This document shows positions 47,261 through 56,883 of a DNA stretch of 64,000 nt, in pieces. Source of the DNA: JANSWY01 sp965267245. GTDB taxonomy: Bacteria; Bacteroidota; Bacteroidia; Cytophagales; Cyclobacteriaceae. The DNA lies in contig OZ253939.1 of the NCBI GenBank assembly GCA_965267245.1, positions 6,138,001-6,202,000 of the forward strand, given 5' to 3'. Each line of letters begins with the position of its first letter. Position 1 is the stretch's first letter. Below the pieces are notes generated by a model. The model had not been told where the DNA came from and searched no databases. It saw only the letters and a program-made list of their open reading frames with translations. A program made the position numbers and the translations under genes.

Positions 47261-47312
47261 TTTTACATAGAATATCAATGTATATTTGATTTTACCTAGA
47301 ATATCAATGTAT
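47261..47312. promoter_or_regulatory. Tandem 23-bp direct repeats overlapping the PadR gene C start
   Basis: TTTTACATAGAATATCAATG (47261-) and TTTTACCTAGAATATCAATG (47290-), each followed by TAT. The 23-bp copies have one mismatch and start 29 bp apart. The second copy includes the first two bases of the ATG at 47311, so a bound regulator could block initiation as well as transcription. Confidence 0.6.
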
Positions 47313-47652
47313 GCGTGTATTATCTAAAGGCCTGATGGCAGCTTCAAGTAAACCTCTTATTTTAAGTATTTTAATGAGTGGGGAAAGCTATGGATATGAT
47401 ATTTTGCAACAGATAAAGTCGCTTTCTGATGGTGAATTGGGGTGGTCTGATGGCATGCTATATCCTTTGCTTCAGAAGATGACAAAGGAAAACCTGATCA
47501 CTTCAGAATGGAGGGAATTAGAGAACGGGAGAAATCGAAAATACTATTCAATTACCCGGAAAGGTATGGAAGCCTTGAAAGAAGAAAAGGAGCATTGGGA
47601 ATTTATTAATTCAATGCTACAAGCTAGTTGGAAGGAACTCAAACACATTTAA
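47311..47652 (+). CDS. PadR-family transcriptional regulator (module C, classical type)
   Basis: 113 residues. MRVLSKGLMAASSKPLILSILMSGESYGYDILQQI is the classical PadR winged-helix opening, different from the shorter LGEFEELVLL type of modules A, B and D. YPLLQKMTKENLITSEWRELENGRNRKYYSITRKG forms the wing. A helical tail follows. Only 1 nt separates its stop from the permease start. Regulation of its own operon through the tandem repeats is likely. Confidence 0.9.
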   Translation: MRVLSKGLMAASSKPLILSILMSGESYGYDILQQIKSLSDGELGWSDGMLYPLLQKMTKENLITSEWRELENGRNRKYYSITRKGMEALKEEKEHWEFINSMLQASWKELKHI

Positions 47653-47653
47653 T

Positions 47654-50281
47654 ATGTCATTTAATCTTGGTCAATCACTCAAAAACTGGAAGAAACAACT
47701 ACTCGCTAAAGGCAATATGTCTGAAGGGGATGTTGAAGAAATGTCGGATCATTTACTGAGTTTATATGACGAACTTCTGGAAAGTAATACTCCAGAACAG
47801 GCATTTAATAAGGCAACCAGGCAAATGGGGCATCCTCTATCCATAAGTGGTGAGTATAAATCTTCCAATTTTTCAGGACATATGAGTTGGTACAATCTGA
47901 TTCTTCCAGATTTGATAACGCATTACCTCAAAACATCCGTAAGGATTTTGTTTCGTAATCGCGTAAACGCTGCTATTAATATTTTGTGCCTTGGTTTGGG
48001 TATAGCCTGCTTTGTTTTTATAGGTCACTTCCTGGCATTTCACCTTTCTGTGGACAAGCAATTTGCCGATAGTAATATTTACAGGTTGATCTATGAAACG
48101 AGGGTAGGTGATTATGGAGGAATTTACCCTCACAATCCTGTCCCAATGGGACCAACTATTAAAACCCAGTTTCCTGAGATAAAGGATGCCGTTAGAATTT
48201 GGAAGTCTAAACCTGTTTTGAAAGTTGGTGAACACTTGTTTTATGAGGATCATATGGTCTTATCTGATCCAACTTTCTTCAACTTCTTTCAACTCCCACT
48301 CAGGCAGGGGGACCCAGCAAAAGTTTTACTAGAACCCGGTTCAGTGGTACTTTCTTCGTCAATGGCAAAGCGATATTTTGGTGATGAGAATCCCATTGGA
48401 GAGGTCATTAAATGTGATGGTTACCCTACAGGTCAGGTTGATCTGAAAGTAACCGGAATATTCGAGGACCTTCCTCAAAATACCCATTTGAAGTTTAATA
48501 TAGTCGCTACTCTGGAAGGGGTGGAACAAGAGAAGACTAATTGGGGGTCCTTTAAACCGATTTATGTGTACCTCAAACTACATGATGCCAATAATACTGG
48601 TTTTATAGGTGAAAGAATGAGTGCTTTGGCTGATGAGCACTTCAAATACAGGAAAGAAAACTCTGATGTGTTTCAGTATTTCCTGGAGCCTGTGAGTGAC
48701 ATTCACATTAAAAGCGAAGTGGAGTCTGCCATGAAACCTGCTATTGATGCTACACTTCTGTGGACCATGGGAGTGATCGGTTTGATGATTATTGGTTTAA
48801 GTTGCATGAATTATATCAACCTGGCGCTTTCTCAGTTGTACAATCAATACAGGGAAGTAGGGGTGAGGAAAGTATATGGTTCATCGTTGGGGCAATTACA
48901 GCTAAGATTTTTCATAGGAGGTCTTGTCACTTTGCTCTTTGCAATTGTTTTAGCTGGGGGAATCATTGTTCTCACAAAAGATTTTTATCAAGAGATCAGT
49001 GGTATATCTATCACATTAAAATCATTTCTATCCTATCAGTTTATCTGGGTGATTGGAGGGTTTGGTATACTCATCTGCTTTCTAACTATATACCTTCCCG
49101 GATTCCGGCTTGCCGGGTTACAAACTTTGACGGTGTTGAAGGGCAAGGTAAATTCCGGGAGGTCTCTCTGGAATCAGGGATTTGTAATGGCTCAATTTGT
49201 CATTTCAAGTGTGTTGCTGATCAGCGCATTCCTAATGCAGGATCAAATCAGTTATATTTTTAACCGAGAGCTCGGTGTAGATGGTGAGTCTGTGGTTGTA
49301 GTGAAACGACCTCCCATTGATGCTGCATTTGAAAATTCCCTTAATCGATATGCAGGAATCAAGTCCTGGTCATTCTCCCAATTGCTCCCTATGAATGAAA
49401 TGAGCTACGATGGACGACCTATCAATTTGCCTGGTGATCCAAAAGAGTACTCTACAGTTAGTACTTATGCTGGACCAGGTTATTTGGAAACCTACGGAAT
49501 GGAATTAATTGCGGGAAGGAAGTTTTCTGGTGAAAAGATGGATTCAGCCTCATTCATAATCAATGAATCAGCGGTTAATGATTTTGGGTTAGGTACTCCT
49601 CTAGAAGCACTGGGACGAGAACTATTATGGTCTCAGTCATTGAGGGGAAAAGTGGTGGGTGTAGTGAAGGATTTCCATTTGAGATCGTTACACGAAGAAA
49701 TAGGCCCGGTTACGATGTTACAGGCTGGAAAATCCAGATGGTATACTGCTTTTCTTTCTGTGAAATCTAGTCCCGAATCACTTAATGAAACAATTGATTT
49801 CTTGAGAGAACAATATGGGGCTTTTGAAAAAGATCTGCCGTTTGAATTTTTCATGATCAATGAGAGTTTTAGAATGATCCATGAGGAGGACCTGAAATTC
49901 TCAAACCTTGCAAAAGTTTTTTCTTCTGTGGCAATATTCATTGCTATGATGGGCTTGTTTGGGCTGGTCAATATTGAACTTAACAAGCGAATGAAAGAGG
50001 TGGGTATAAGAAAAGTGCTGGGCTCTTCAGTCAGACAGATTTTTGTTTTACTTGGACAAAGCTACATACTGAGGGTGGTAGGATCATTTGTGATAGCAGC
50101 ACCAATTGCAATAATCGTTATCAATGAATGGCTTGATCAATATGCCTATCAAATGGATTTTAGTCTTTTGACCATCGCACTCAGTGGTTTTTTGATATTG
50201 ATGGTCGCAGGTGCTACCGTTGCGTGGAAACTATTAAAAGTCTCCCTTGTAAATCCGGTAAAACTTTTGAAGGAAGAATAG
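47654..50281 (+). CDS. FtsX/MacB-like ABC transporter permease with different N-terminal prefix domain (module C)
   Basis: 875 residues. The first ~75 residues (MSEGDVEEMSDHLLSLYDELLESNTPEQAFNKATRQMG) resemble a HAAS/permease-prefix-1 domain: a helical element that ends in a short membrane-proximal segment, unlike the GDL-E prefix of modules A and B. First helix at AINILCLGLGIACFVFIG, then a periplasmic domain and FtsX block with YREVGVRKVYGSSLGQL. A second periplasmic domain and FtsX block with MKEVGIRKVLGSSVRQI lead to the end VNPVKLLKEE. No ATPase is adjacent. Different prefix and different PadR type suggest an independently evolved module. Confidence 0.9.
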   Translation: MSFNLGQSLKNWKKQLLAKGNMSEGDVEEMSDHLLSLYDELLESNTPEQAFNKATRQMGHPLSISGEYKSSNFSGHMSWYNLILPDLITHYLKTSVRILFRNRVNAAINILCLGLGIACFVFIGHFLAFHLSVDKQFADSNIYRLIYETRVGDYGGIYPHNPVPMGPTIKTQFPEIKDAVRIWKSKPVLKVGEHLFYEDHMVLSDPTFFNFFQLPLRQGDPAKVLLEPGSVVLSSSMAKRYFGDENPIGEVIKCDGYPTGQVDLKVTGIFEDLPQNTHLKFNIVATLEGVEQEKTNWGSFKPIYVYLKLHDANNTGFIGERMSALADEHFKYRKENSDVFQYFLEPVSDIHIKSEVESAMKPAIDATLLWTMGVIGLMIIGLSCMNYINLALSQLYNQYREVGVRKVYGSSLGQLQLRFFIGGLVTLLFAIVLAGGIIVLTKDFYQEISGISITLKSFLSYQFIWVIGGFGILICFLTIYLPGFRLAGLQTLTVLKGKVNSGRSLWNQGFVMAQFVISSVLLISAFLMQDQISYIFNRELGVDGESVVVVKRPPIDAAFENSLNRYAGIKSWSFSQLLPMNEMSYDGRPINLPGDPKEYSTVSTYAGPGYLETYGMELIAGRKFSGEKMDSASFIINESAVNDFGLGTPLEALGRELLWSQSLRGKVVGVVKDFHLRSLHEEIGPVTMLQAGKSRWYTAFLSVKSSPESLNETIDFLREQYGAFEKDLPFEFFMINESFRMIHEEDLKFSNLAKVFSSVAIFIAMMGLFGLVNIELNKRMKEVGIRKVLGSSVRQIFVLLGQSYILRVVGSFVIAAPIAIIVINEWLDQYAYQMDFSLLTIALSGFLILMVAGATVAWKLLKVSLVNPVKLLKEE

Positions 50282-50364
50282 TTAAAAACATTGGTATTTA
50301 AATAATACAGTTGACTTGGATCAAATAGTTGGTTAACTTCTAGAAGCAACCAGTAACTCAGGCC

Positions 50365-51201
50365 ATGTCACGAAAACAAATTTTTGGAATTATTGAGACC
50401 AGAATGAGCCTCAATCGAATATATATACTTTTACTTTCAGTCTACTTCATGTCAATTGTGATTGAATTGTCAGTTGATATGAAAGTGACAGATCCGTATA
50501 TTTTGAGTGCAAGCTTCCTTTCAAACCTATCGATTTATGCACTTTGGAGGTTTCAGAAACTGGGTATGCAGCTCACTAAATTTCTACTCATTTTCACTTT
50601 GTTCTGTACGATACAGTCGATGGTTTTAGTGGATCTTACAAATTATCATGTCATGGTGTACTGGAGTGTTTTGATTCCTTTGCTCTCATTGATATTTTTA
50701 AACAGGAGAGGTTCTTTTATCATACTTGGATTGGTAGTTATGTCAAACGTGTTGAACGCCTACATTGGTGTTTCAAGGAATGGACTGGAGTATAACCTGG
50801 ACTTGAAATATATCAATTTCATGCTGGCTTCATTCTTATTCATCAGTAGTGTTTACATCATTGCGTACATCTTTTATTACTTACTTCAGGAGTGCTACCG
50901 TGACCTGGCAATGAAAAATGACAAAATCACAGCACTGAATGCTAAATTGGCGAATTTTGTAGATACCCTTCAAAGTGACCTGGTTAAGCACAAGGTAGAC
51001 GTTGAACAAAAGTCCTCCAAATTGGATAAGATTGCCTTTCACAATTCACATCGAGTGCGATCCCCACTTGTCAAAATTATGGGTGCGGCAAATTTGTTTG
51101 GAGGTGAATGCGATGATGAACTTATTAGAATTATTCAGGAAAACGCACTCCAATTGGATCAGGTGATTCATGATGTGGCAACTTTGAGTGTAGAAAAGTA
51201 A
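50365..51201 (+). CDS. Membrane protein with a histidine-kinase phosphoacceptor (HisKA) domain but no ATPase domain
   Basis: 278 residues. Six hydrophobic helices fill residues ~18-175. After a coiled-coil-like stretch (KNDKITALNAKLANFVDTLQSDLVKH) comes an H-box FHNSHRVRSPLVKIMGAANL with the probable phospho-His at H229, followed by the second DHp helix (DELIRIIQENALQLDQVIHDV). The protein ends there with TAA, and the next 80 nt do not encode a kinase ATPase domain. Either a phosphotransfer/dimerisation protein phosphorylated in trans, or a truncated kinase. It is 83 nt after permease C and might belong to that envelope-sensing module. Confidence 0.75.
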   Translation: MSRKQIFGIIETRMSLNRIYILLLSVYFMSIVIELSVDMKVTDPYILSASFLSNLSIYALWRFQKLGMQLTKFLLIFTLFCTIQSMVLVDLTNYHVMVYWSVLIPLLSLIFLNRRGSFIILGLVVMSNVLNAYIGVSRNGLEYNLDLKYINFMLASFLFISSVYIIAYIFYYLLQECYRDLAMKNDKITALNAKLANFVDTLQSDLVKHKVDVEQKSSKLDKIAFHNSHRVRSPLVKIMGAANLFGGECDDELIRIIQENALQLDQVIHDVATLSVEK

Positions 51202-51277
51202 GATTATCATACCTGGTAGTAGAGATTTGATTCTGGAAACCTTCTTATCAATAGCAGGTCTTTAGGAAAAACTCAAT

Positions 51278-51916
51278 ATGAAAACGCTTACTCATCTAGT
51301 ACGAGCAATTCTCATCGTATCACTCACAAATCAATTGTTATTCTCGCAAGCTAAAGACAGCACGTTACTTGAAGATTCAATAGTACCAAATACGCAATTC
51401 TTTTTCGCCTATGATTTCGGAGAAGCTGTTGTGAACCGGTTTCAATCTCTATCTGGTGAAATTGGATTAAGCTTACCAAACAAACACCTAATCAGAATGG
51501 TGCATATGAATGTTTGGCTAACGGAACCTCACTTGAAGTCAAAGTTCGTAGCGACTGTAAAGGGTGACCAGGTGAAAGGAAGAATGGTAGGATTTGAGAC
51601 CTTCTATAGCTTACCGGTGATCAAGTGGAGGGAGGAAAATGAAGCGATTTATGTTTCTCCCTCAGTTGGGTTTTATGCCAATCAATATGAACACCTTAAA
51701 TTGAATGAAAGCTTTGAGAAAAAATCAGCGACATTAGGTTTGGAATTAAGTTACCGGGAAACTAATCCTTTTGGAGTAAAAGGACTGTACTACACCATCT
51801 CTATCCCGATGCGAACACACTTTAGCCCACATGATAAAACTACATTAGGAGATACCACCATTCTAAGCAACAGGTTTGATGGGAATATATGGTTTTTTGT
51901 GGGGTATCAGTTTTAA
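51278..51916 (+). CDS. Secreted protein, probable small beta-barrel (unknown)
   Basis: 212 residues with a signal peptide (hydrophobic residues 8-20, cleavage near LLFSQ). The mature part has alternating hydrophobic/aromatic strands with QFFFAYDFGEAVVNRFQS near the start and a C-terminal NIWFFVGYQF ending in Phe, the usual last strand of outer-membrane barrels. No family was recognised. It lies 76 nt after the HisKA protein gene in the same direction and could be co-transcribed with it. Confidence 0.6.
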   Translation: MKTLTHLVRAILIVSLTNQLLFSQAKDSTLLEDSIVPNTQFFFAYDFGEAVVNRFQSLSGEIGLSLPNKHLIRMVHMNVWLTEPHLKSKFVATVKGDQVKGRMVGFETFYSLPVIKWREENEAIYVSPSVGFYANQYEHLKLNESFEKKSATLGLELSYRETNPFGVKGLYYTISIPMRTHFSPHDKTTLGDTTILSNRFDGNIWFFVGYQF

Positions 51917-51940
51917 GAGCAGCCAGAACCTGATGGTACA

Positions 51941-51980
51941 AAAAAAGAAATCCCAGAACGGCACTATGCCACTCTGGGAT
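51941..51980 (-). terminator. Composite hairpin terminator for the leftward DUF885 transcript
   Basis: ATCCCAGA (51950-51957) pairs with TCTGGGAT (51973-51980), enclosing a second stem GGCA/TGCC with a symmetric AC/AC internal loop. Read leftwards, the stem is followed by TTTCTTTTTTT, so it works on the minus strand, about 310 nt downstream of the DUF885 gene. The + strand has no T-run. Confidence 0.7.
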
Positions 51981-52202
51981 CTCAAACAGCTACGGAACAC
52001 AATCTATGCTTCAAAGTAACTGCGAAATTTTTTTTCGATATTGACAAAGAACTGTCCATTCCTGCCAAATGTATGAAATGTGCCTTTCTGTTATCTTGAG
52101 GGACATTTTATTTCTGGGTTTTCAGTAAATCCCCAAAAAAAGTTCGAAATCCGAACCTCGAATTCTAAAATAAGCAACCAATGTGTCATAATATCAATCC
52201 AA

Positions 52203-52288
52203 CAATCACCGCATCATCATATCAATACGTCTTCACATCAGCACATCATCAAATCACCACATCACCACATCACCACATTATCACATCA
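52203..52288. repeat. Degenerate CACATCA/ATCACC short tandem repeat array
   Basis: Roughly ten imperfect units of 7-9 nt built on CACATCA and ATCACCAC, e.g. ATCACCACATCACCACATC near 52254-52272. It lies a few bases past the stop of the DUF885 gene and is A+C-rich on the + strand. Non-coding; function unknown. Confidence 0.7.
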
Positions 52289-52291
52289 AAA

Positions 52292-54112
52292 TCAAACTCC
52301 CTTCTCCACCTGTTCGCACCAGCTATTAATTTTTTCTTCAAGTAATACCAATGGCAAACTTCCAGAATTTAGAACCTGACTATGAAACTCCTTCAAATCA
52401 AATTTGTCTCCTAATCTTTCAGCGGCCATGGCTCTCAACCCCTGGATTTTTAATTGGCCAATTTTGTAAGACAGAGCTTGCCCGGGGTTGACCATATATC
52501 GTTCTATCTCTGATATGATAGAAGCCTCCGATTCAGCTTCATTTTCAAGTGAAAATTGAATGGCCTGTTCTCTCGTCCAGCCTTTGGCATGGATCCCAAC
52601 ATCCACTACCAATCGAATGGCACGGTGCATCTCCATACTAAGCATTCCAAAATACTGGTATGGATCTTCATACAGTCCCAGTTCTTTTCCTAAAGATTCT
52701 GAATACAGGGCCCAGCCTTCAACGAATACACCCATGCCCTCAGCATGAAGAAATGCCGGAAGGTCTTCATTTTCCTGTTGTAAGGAAAGTTGATAGTGAT
52801 GGCCTGGGATAGCTTCATGTAAAAACAATGCTTCGTCGGCAAACACGTTATACGCTTCAACATCTGGGATTGGTACATAGAATACACCAGGTCTGGAACC
52901 ATCTTTACTTCCCGGTACATATTCTGCACTTGCAGATTTCTCCCTGAAGGCTTCTGTCCTTCTTACTTCAAAACCGGCTTTGGGAGCAATAGAAAAAAGT
53001 TGATCAAGGTTGGACTCTACTCTTTTAAGGATATCATTGAAACTGGCAATTACCTGCTTAGGTTTTTTGAAAGGCATCAAGTCTTCATTGGCTCTCACGT
53101 GATTAAAAAATTCTTCTAATGAGCCTTCATATCCAACATCCGACTTAACCTTCTCCATTTCCCCGCGGATCCTGGTAACTTCAACTTGACCAAGTTCAAA
53201 GATCTCATCTGGAGTCATATTGGTGGTGGTGTGGTATTTGATAAGATATTGATACGTCTCAGGACCATTTGGCAATTGACCTATTCCAGCTGTTTCTCTG
53301 GAACCTACATAGTATAATTTTTGGATATGTGAAAGTAGTTTTTGGTAAGCAGGTGCTACCTTTTCTTTCACCATTGCTTCATAGGCTTTAGTCAACCTGT
53401 CTTTATCTTCAACAGAAAAAGAATCTGGCATTTTATCTATTGGACCTAAAAAGAGATGATCATTTGGGTTTGCGAACGGTCTTACCTGTTCAATCACTTT
53501 TTTTAGAATTGTTTTCGGCCAAATGACACCTTGGGAAGCTCCTTTATTCATATTCTCAACAGCAGTATCCATCCAAATCAGATAATCATCCACTCGTTCA
53601 AGCCAATTCTCATAATCCTCTACTGTTTTAAAGGGTTGTAATCCCTCTCCATTGGCCATGGTCCCTACATAAAGGTTGAATGAGAGTGACTGGGTGATTG
53701 GCATTAATTGGAAATTGGGCAGGTCAAACATTGGTGAAGGTATGGTGACCAATTCATTTTGGAGACCTTCTAACTTCACTTCACAATCCCATTTCATTAC
53801 CTTCAGGCTTAATCTGTCCGCATCAGTCATTTGCGATTGCTCATGCTTAGTAATGGCAGCAAGAAACTCATTGTATTGCTGGATCAATTCATTTTTGTAA
53901 TCATCTGAAATGAAATTAGCTATCTCAGAATTGAATTCATTGTAACCCGCTTTTGTAGCTTCGACGGGATTTATACGTAACCTGAAATCATGAAAAGCTT
54001 CAAACAGTGTGTCAATTGGAATGGGTGCGTTTGATACTTCTTCTTTCGGAGGGGTGGAACAATTTGCCAATACCAAGATAGCTAGAACTAGCAATAATAA
54101 ATTGTGTCTCAT
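52292..54112 (-). CDS. DUF885-family metallopeptidase-like lipoprotein
   Basis: 606 residues. Lipobox LANC (Cys18). DUF885 proteins are zinc-peptidase-like; the motif H432-E433-A-I-P-G-H-H438 (HEAIPGHHYQ) is the family signature, followed by FVEGWALYSESLGKELG with the expected downstream Glu. The N-terminal two thirds are helical. Predicted to hydrolyse peptides or carboxylate-linked substrates in the periplasm. Monocistronic, with a probable terminator about 310 nt downstream. Confidence 0.9.
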   Translation of the reverse strand: MRHNLLLLVLAILVLANCSTPPKEEVSNAPIPIDTLFEAFHDFRLRINPVEATKAGYNEFNSEIANFISDDYKNELIQQYNEFLAAITKHEQSQMTDADRLSLKVMKWDCEVKLEGLQNELVTIPSPMFDLPNFQLMPITQSLSFNLYVGTMANGEGLQPFKTVEDYENWLERVDDYLIWMDTAVENMNKGASQGVIWPKTILKKVIEQVRPFANPNDHLFLGPIDKMPDSFSVEDKDRLTKAYEAMVKEKVAPAYQKLLSHIQKLYYVGSRETAGIGQLPNGPETYQYLIKYHTTTNMTPDEIFELGQVEVTRIRGEMEKVKSDVGYEGSLEEFFNHVRANEDLMPFKKPKQVIASFNDILKRVESNLDQLFSIAPKAGFEVRRTEAFREKSASAEYVPGSKDGSRPGVFYVPIPDVEAYNVFADEALFLHEAIPGHHYQLSLQQENEDLPAFLHAEGMGVFVEGWALYSESLGKELGLYEDPYQYFGMLSMEMHRAIRLVVDVGIHAKGWTREQAIQFSLENEAESEASIISEIERYMVNPGQALSYKIGQLKIQGLRAMAAERLGDKFDLKEFHSQVLNSGSLPLVLLEEKINSWCEQVEKGV

Positions 54113-54201
54113 AAGGTTGTTTATTGATTATATGAGGCTCAATTTAACGAGAAACAATGAGAATTCTGGGTTTTGGAACGACCTCCATTAAGTATAGGAT
54201 T

Positions 54202-54220
54202 AGGAGGGAATTACCCTCCT
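54202..54220 (-). terminator. Weak hairpin after permease D
   Basis: AGGAGGG (54202-54208) pairs with CCCTCCT (54214-54220) around AATTA, 5 nt past the permease stop. No T-run follows, so this may act as a 3' stabilising hairpin rather than a full intrinsic terminator. Confidence 0.4.
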
Positions 54221-54225
54221 GGCAA

Positions 54226-56883
54226 TTACTCTTTCAAGATGTTTATAGGCTTGTTTTTAGTAGCCCGAATAATGATTAATGCTACCGAACCAAGCGTGAG
54301 TCCAAGCACCAGAGAGATGATCAATATGTAGTCTATTACACCTTGCTGAATTCGATAAGCAAAATCATTGAGCCAATTATCCAAATAGAAATAGGCAAAA
54401 GGCAAACCAATAATCAATGCTACCAATACAATAATGGCATACTCTTTGGCCAACAACTGAATTAAACTTGTTAATGAAGAACCCAACACTCTTCTAATGC
54501 TCATTTCTTTTAACCTTCTTTGGATTGACAACCGAACAATTCCCAGTAAACCAACTATTGCTATCGTGATCGCAAATACGGAGGCTGCAATCGTTAGTTT
54601 TTTCCACCTTAGTTCTTCTTCATATTTTTTGGTAACAAGTTGCTCCACGTGATTGGCTTCAAATGGTGCTTTTGGAAATAGTTTTCTCCATTTACCTTCT
54701 AAAAATGATACTGTTCCAGTCAGGTTTTCGGGATTAGCTTGTACCAATATATAATTCAAATTAGGGGGCCATTCCCAGGTACTCAAACCCGTTACTCCAT
54801 CAATAACCGGTGAGTCATCAAGGGCAAGTATGATGGGAGTTACTTCAGAATAAAGCGAACTGAAGTTAAAGTCACTTACTACTCCAATGATTTGATGACT
54901 TGTACCGAAGTTCTTTCCTGGGATTTGTTCATTTAAAGGATCTGTCCATCCCATAAATTCTACCAGCTTCTCATTGACCAGGACTTTTCTCGTTTCCCGG
55001 TTTTCAGATTTCTGCCAATTTGCACCCTGTAAAATATCCAATCCCATAGTTTGGACATAATCATGGTCCACTTGATTAAATCCCAGCCCCAATGTACTTT
55101 CATCTTCCTGAAGAAATTCAAGAACGGTCCATGGGTTTTCAAAGCTATTCATTGAAGCAGAAACCGTTTGGACATCTGGGTTTTCGAGGATTTCATTTTT
55201 TAATAATTGTACAGTCTCCCAAACTTTATTTTCGTCATTACTAGACGGTAGCTGCAATTCGATAAGTCCCTTATTATTAAACCCAAGGTCTTTGTCGGCA
55301 ATGAAACTCATTTGTTGATTGATAAAATACGTTGCAGCCAGTAAGAACACGGTAAAACACAATTGGATACCTACCAATATCTTACTACTTAAACGATCCT
55401 GCCTGACAGAAAGAACCTGGGCTCTCAGCGCTTCTCCAGTTTTTAACCTGGAAATAATCCCAAATTGTGATCCGCTCACGACCAGGGCAAGAATGACTAC
55501 AAACCCTAATAAGTACACGACATAGAGTGGTGAGATTTCCTGCAGAAAGTTCGCATCAAGGACTTCATGGAAGAACCCTTTCAATACAGCAACAAGCCCA
55601 AGAGCCATCATGGCACAGAAAAGGGTAAGCATGGTTACCTCCAGAAACAGGTTCCTGAAAATGGACTTGTTCTCTGCTCCAAGAGCTTTCCTCATACCGA
55701 TTTCTTTCAACCTTGTAATTGAATGACCTGTAGAAAGTGACAGGTAGTTGATGATGGCAATGACCAATACCAGAATAGCCAGTCCGGTAATGATATACAA
55801 TCTTTCAGGATCTAAATAGGAGGCATTTCCCGGAATATCGGCCGCCAGGTGAATATCTCTTAATGGTTGAATATCGTATTGAGTAACCTCATTATTTCTT
55901 TCTGTCCCCACTGATTTCAAAGCATCATTGACAGACAGCTTGATTGAGGTTAAGTTTGATTCCTCAATTTTCAGATATGTTTCAATGAAGCCAATGTTAA
56001 ATGATGTCATTGAATTGTCACTTACAATTGATCTCAGGTTTTCAAATGGAACAACCACATCGAAGTTTAAACTTGATGTTTGAGATTTATTGTCAACCAC
56101 TGCACCCACGACGAAAGTTCTTGCACTGTCATTGAGTATCACCTCCAGTGATTGACCAATTGGGTTTTCACTGCCAAAAAATAGCTGAGCCTTTTCTTCA
56201 GATAAAACGATGTTTGTTTTTTCCGAAAGCGCGTTTCTATGCCCTTTCAGGATTGGAAAGGAAAATTCAGTAAAGAAGGATGGATCAAAAAATGAAATGG
56301 ATTCACTAAAAGGATAATTATTATGTAGTACCAGACCGCTGGCACTAGCTACTCTCATGTAGTTGTCAATCACTGGGACATGGTCAATCAAATAGGGACC
56401 CACTGGTACAGGAGTAATGCCAGTGGCCTGGCCTATTTGTTCCAAAGTTTCAGCATTGTGCTTTTTGCTGATCACTCGATAAATTTGGTCACCTTCAGAA
56501 TGAAATTCATCAAAATTGTATTGTGATTCTACATAAGTATATGTCACGATCAAAAAGGCTATTGCCAATGATAAACCAAGGACATTCAAGATACTGAAGA
56601 CACCATTTTTGTGTTGACTTCTCCAGTAAACTTTGAGGTGATTGATTGCCAGATCTAATTTTAGGTAGTTAATCATTCTAATTCGTCTTTTTAATAATAA
56701 GGGATGAAACAGATAGATTAGGTGTGAAAATAATTTTAGGTTTCTCCGTTTTGTAAGTGGGTCCAGGTATTCTTCCAGGTAATCACCTATGAGAAACTCC
56801 TGTAACTCTTTAGGGCAAAGAAATTCAATACACCTGAACAACCACTTTGCCAGGTCTTTGATATTTTCGTTGTGATAATTCAT
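54226..56883 (-). CDS. FtsX/MacB-like ABC transporter permease with N-terminal prefix domain (module D)
   Basis: 885 residues. Prefix region (residues ~5-75, IEFLCPKELQEFLIGDYLEEYLDPLTKRR) contains the GDYLEEYLDP variant of the GDL-E core in modules A and B. First helix at SILNVLGLSLAIAFLIV, then a periplasmic domain and FtsX block with RLKEIGMRKALGAENKSI. A second periplasmic domain and block with RLKEMSIRRVLGSSLTSLI lead to the end KNKPINILKE. No ATPase is adjacent. The start shares a base with the PadR stop (TAATG). Confidence 0.9.
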   Translation of the reverse strand: MNYHNENIKDLAKWLFRCIEFLCPKELQEFLIGDYLEEYLDPLTKRRNLKLFSHLIYLFHPLLLKRRIRMINYLKLDLAINHLKVYWRSQHKNGVFSILNVLGLSLAIAFLIVTYTYVESQYNFDEFHSEGDQIYRVISKKHNAETLEQIGQATGITPVPVGPYLIDHVPVIDNYMRVASASGLVLHNNYPFSESISFFDPSFFTEFSFPILKGHRNALSEKTNIVLSEEKAQLFFGSENPIGQSLEVILNDSARTFVVGAVVDNKSQTSSLNFDVVVPFENLRSIVSDNSMTSFNIGFIETYLKIEESNLTSIKLSVNDALKSVGTERNNEVTQYDIQPLRDIHLAADIPGNASYLDPERLYIITGLAILVLVIAIINYLSLSTGHSITRLKEIGMRKALGAENKSIFRNLFLEVTMLTLFCAMMALGLVAVLKGFFHEVLDANFLQEISPLYVVYLLGFVVILALVVSGSQFGIISRLKTGEALRAQVLSVRQDRLSSKILVGIQLCFTVFLLAATYFINQQMSFIADKDLGFNNKGLIELQLPSSNDENKVWETVQLLKNEILENPDVQTVSASMNSFENPWTVLEFLQEDESTLGLGFNQVDHDYVQTMGLDILQGANWQKSENRETRKVLVNEKLVEFMGWTDPLNEQIPGKNFGTSHQIIGVVSDFNFSSLYSEVTPIILALDDSPVIDGVTGLSTWEWPPNLNYILVQANPENLTGTVSFLEGKWRKLFPKAPFEANHVEQLVTKKYEEELRWKKLTIAASVFAITIAIVGLLGIVRLSIQRRLKEMSIRRVLGSSLTSLIQLLAKEYAIIVLVALIIGLPFAYFYLDNWLNDFAYRIQQGVIDYILIISLVLGLTLGSVALIIIRATKNKPINILKE

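Larger units (their letters stand above)
51917..52291. other. 375-bp intergenic region with hairpin and degenerate repeats
   Basis: Convergent gene ends flank this stretch. It holds a complex hairpin at 51950-51980, a GTTCG/CGAAC short palindrome near 52141-52157, and a CACATCA-type microsatellite-like array at 52203-52288. A chance + strand frame through the array is not a gene. Confidence 0.6.

Noticed and set aside
48760..49263. 167-codon + strand frame within permease C
   Set aside because: Shadow of the permease coding frame; composition is rich in His, Ser and Ile with no domain.
52080..52379. 99-codon + strand frame over the CACATCA array
   Set aside because: It encodes only His/Ser/Ile-rich low-complexity sequence created by the repeat array and overlaps the DUF885 gene end.
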